Of a stretch of DNA of 64,000 bases, positions 63,037-64,000 are shown one piece after another (the stretch's first letter is position 1; every line of letters begins with the position of its first letter). Below the pieces are notes generated by a model that made no database searches, was not told the origin of the DNA, and saw only the letters and a program-made list of their open reading frames with translations. Source of the stretch: Anaerolineae bacterium (GTDB taxonomy: Bacteria > Chloroflexota > Anaerolineae > Aggregatilineales > Phototrophicaceae); the NCBI GenBank assembly GCA_022843745.1, contig JALHNB010000011.1, forward strand, positions 62,001 to 126,000, read 5' to 3'. The translations under genes were made by a program, and so were the position numbers.

Positions 63037-63060
63037 GTAGGGGCAAGTCCCTACCCCGGT
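63037..63060. repeat. GTAGGGGC-framed palindromic repeat, copy 12 (truncated)
   Basis: GTAGGGGCAAGTCCCTACCC keeps the left frame; the right half is shortened. Confidence 0.5.
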
Positions 63061-63185
63061 ACACAGCACTCACGACACCAATTGTGAATGTAAAATGGAA
63101 TCATCAGCCTCGCGCTTCCAAATGCTGCGGCGCTGATAGGCGAATAAACTCCCACATGACCGGAAACAGTAGAGGTTTTTGAATA

Positions 63186-64000
63186 ATGAATATATCGCCC
63201 CAGAGTAAGCTTTCCGGCCTACCCCCGGTCACGGCGGCGACTCCCCCACGCTTTAACCCGATGGGCGTTCGCATATTAGTCGGGGTCATCCTACTCGCTC
63301 TGCTGGTGAACGTTGGTTTTATCCTTACGATCCAGCAAAACGATCAGCCGACTTTTGAGACACGCTCGGAACAGAGCAAGGACATCAGCCTGATCGGGCC
63401 GATAGATGCCAACCGTTTGCTGACGGCGACCATCCAGAACGAATTGATCCTGCTCGAAGGCGGGCAGCCTGTCGTCGCGCCGCGAAAATTCGATCTGCTG
63501 ATTGGCGGCCTTGCTGCACTGCCAGAAACGATTTATGTCGGCACGGCAGACGGCAAAATCACCGCCCTGGATTACACACTGGAAAACCCGCGCGACATCG
63601 CAACTGTCGATGGCCGCATTGTCGGCATGAAAGCGCTGGGTGACAGTTACGTGGTCGCACACGGCATTGGCCCGTTCAGCGACCGATATTGGGTAACGCT
63701 GTTCAAGGATGGCGAAACCGAACCCGTCTTTAAAACTCAGGTCGAATTTACGATTGCCGCTGTTGACGCTGCGGATGGCTTTGCATTTTACGGCACCGCT
63801 AATGCCAAAATTGGCGCGATTTCGCTTGAAACAGGCGAAAAAATATGGTCGATCACGGGTAAACGCCCGGTGACACGCTTGCTGGCATTGTCAGCCGGAC
63901 AGGTCGCCGTTGGTGATGAAAAAGGTAATATTACGCTGCTGGATAACCAGGGCAATACGGTCTGGTCGGTCAATGTCACCCAATACCAGATTCGCGGCAT
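63186..64000 (+). CDS. Membrane-anchored PQQ-like beta-propeller protein, 3' end outside window
   Basis: The frame from ATG 63186 (MNISPQSKLSGLPPVTAATP) is open to the window end. There is one membrane segment near residues 29-48 (ILVGVILLALLVNVGFILTI). Then come propeller blades with PQQ/WD-like wording (TIYVGTADGKITALDYTLEN, AKIGAISLETGEKIWSITG, EKGNITLLDNQGNTVWSVN). AGAGG lies ~11 bp upstream. It follows the Tat binding-protein gene after three palindromic repeats and may be the front of a transporter component continuing downstream. Confidence 0.72.
   Translation, partial: MNISPQSKLSGLPPVTAATPPRFNPMGVRILVGVILLALLVNVGFILTIQQNDQPTFETRSEQSKDISLIGPIDANRLLTATIQNELILLEGGQPVVAPRKFDLLIGGLAALPETIYVGTADGKITALDYTLENPRDIATVDGRIVGMKALGDSYVVAHGIGPFSDRYWVTLFKDGETEPVFKTQVEFTIAAVDAADGFAFYGTANAKIGAISLETGEKIWSITGKRPVTRLLALSAGQVAVGDEKGNITLLDNQGNTVWSVNVTQYQIRG

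Noticed and set aside
1-64000. tRNA, rRNA, integrase or complete transposase genes
   Set aside because: I looked for typical motifs (GTTCGAATC loops, CCA ends, DDE or HUH wording) and saw none that held up.

Overview
The window reads like a chromosome segment of a Chloroflexota bacterium, most likely class Anaerolineae. This is inferred from gene style: a threonine/proline-rich lipoprotein with a beta-propeller, Tat-exported sugar-binding proteins of the SRRDF type, TPR/NB-ARC LuxR regulators, and many VOC, cupin and alpha/beta-hydrolase stress genes with their own one-component regulators. Genes lie on both strands in short units. I found no rRNA, tRNA, CRISPR array, phage module or complete insertion sequence.

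Layout. 0-7.3 kb: fused MNT-HEPN toxin/antitoxin, TP-rich lipoprotein, AraC plus VOC pair, DUF1801 protein, GNAT, frameshifted secreted WD40 protein, VOC, small membrane protein, cupin. 7.3-13.3 kb: TIR-SUMF1 protein and a 1387-residue TIR-NACHT-HEAT protein, a candidate immunity locus. 13.9-25.1 kb: MFS exporter, APH-like kinase, NB-ARC/LuxR regulator, ABC-F ATPase with an attenuator leader, cupin, TPR/LuxR regulator, ArsR-type regulator. 25.3-32.3 kb: rhodanese, PadR plus SnoaL pair with shared operator half-sites, AAA+ ATPase, MarR-beta-domain fusion divergent from a hydrolase, and a hydrolase gene broken by one amber codon. 32.5-40.7 kb: second AAA+ ATPase divergent from two tandem small proteins ending in CxxC, two related secreted proteins (one with a CHRD domain), F420/deazaflavin-type oxidoreductase, large catalase, peptidase E. 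40.7-49.2 kb: two-gene phosphorelay operon, SH3-type secreted protein, MarR plus metallo-beta-lactamase-fold unit with phased palindromic operators, GDP-mannose dehydratase. 49.9-64 kb: FtsX permease, PIN toxin/antitoxin pair, sugar ABC operon (binding protein and two permeases), AI-2E transporter, response regulator, PRC-barrel protein, GNAT-like protein, a second Tat binding protein, and the start of a membrane-anchored propeller protein cut by the window end.

The recurrent theme is small local regulator/enzyme circuits whose operators can be read directly (PadR, MarR, AraC, ABC-F leader). The intergenic DNA holds two dispersed repeat families: about twelve copies of a GTAGGGGC-framed palindrome with varying arms, and a 152-bp element with 11-bp inverted ends. 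Several gene fragments (FtsX 3' end, PRC-barrel piece, APH piece) mark past rearrangements. The most promising undescribed systems are the TIR-NACHT-HEAT/TIR-SUMF1 locus and the AAA+ ATPase with its tandem CxxC-tailed small proteins. All calls come from reading the sequence; no database search was made.
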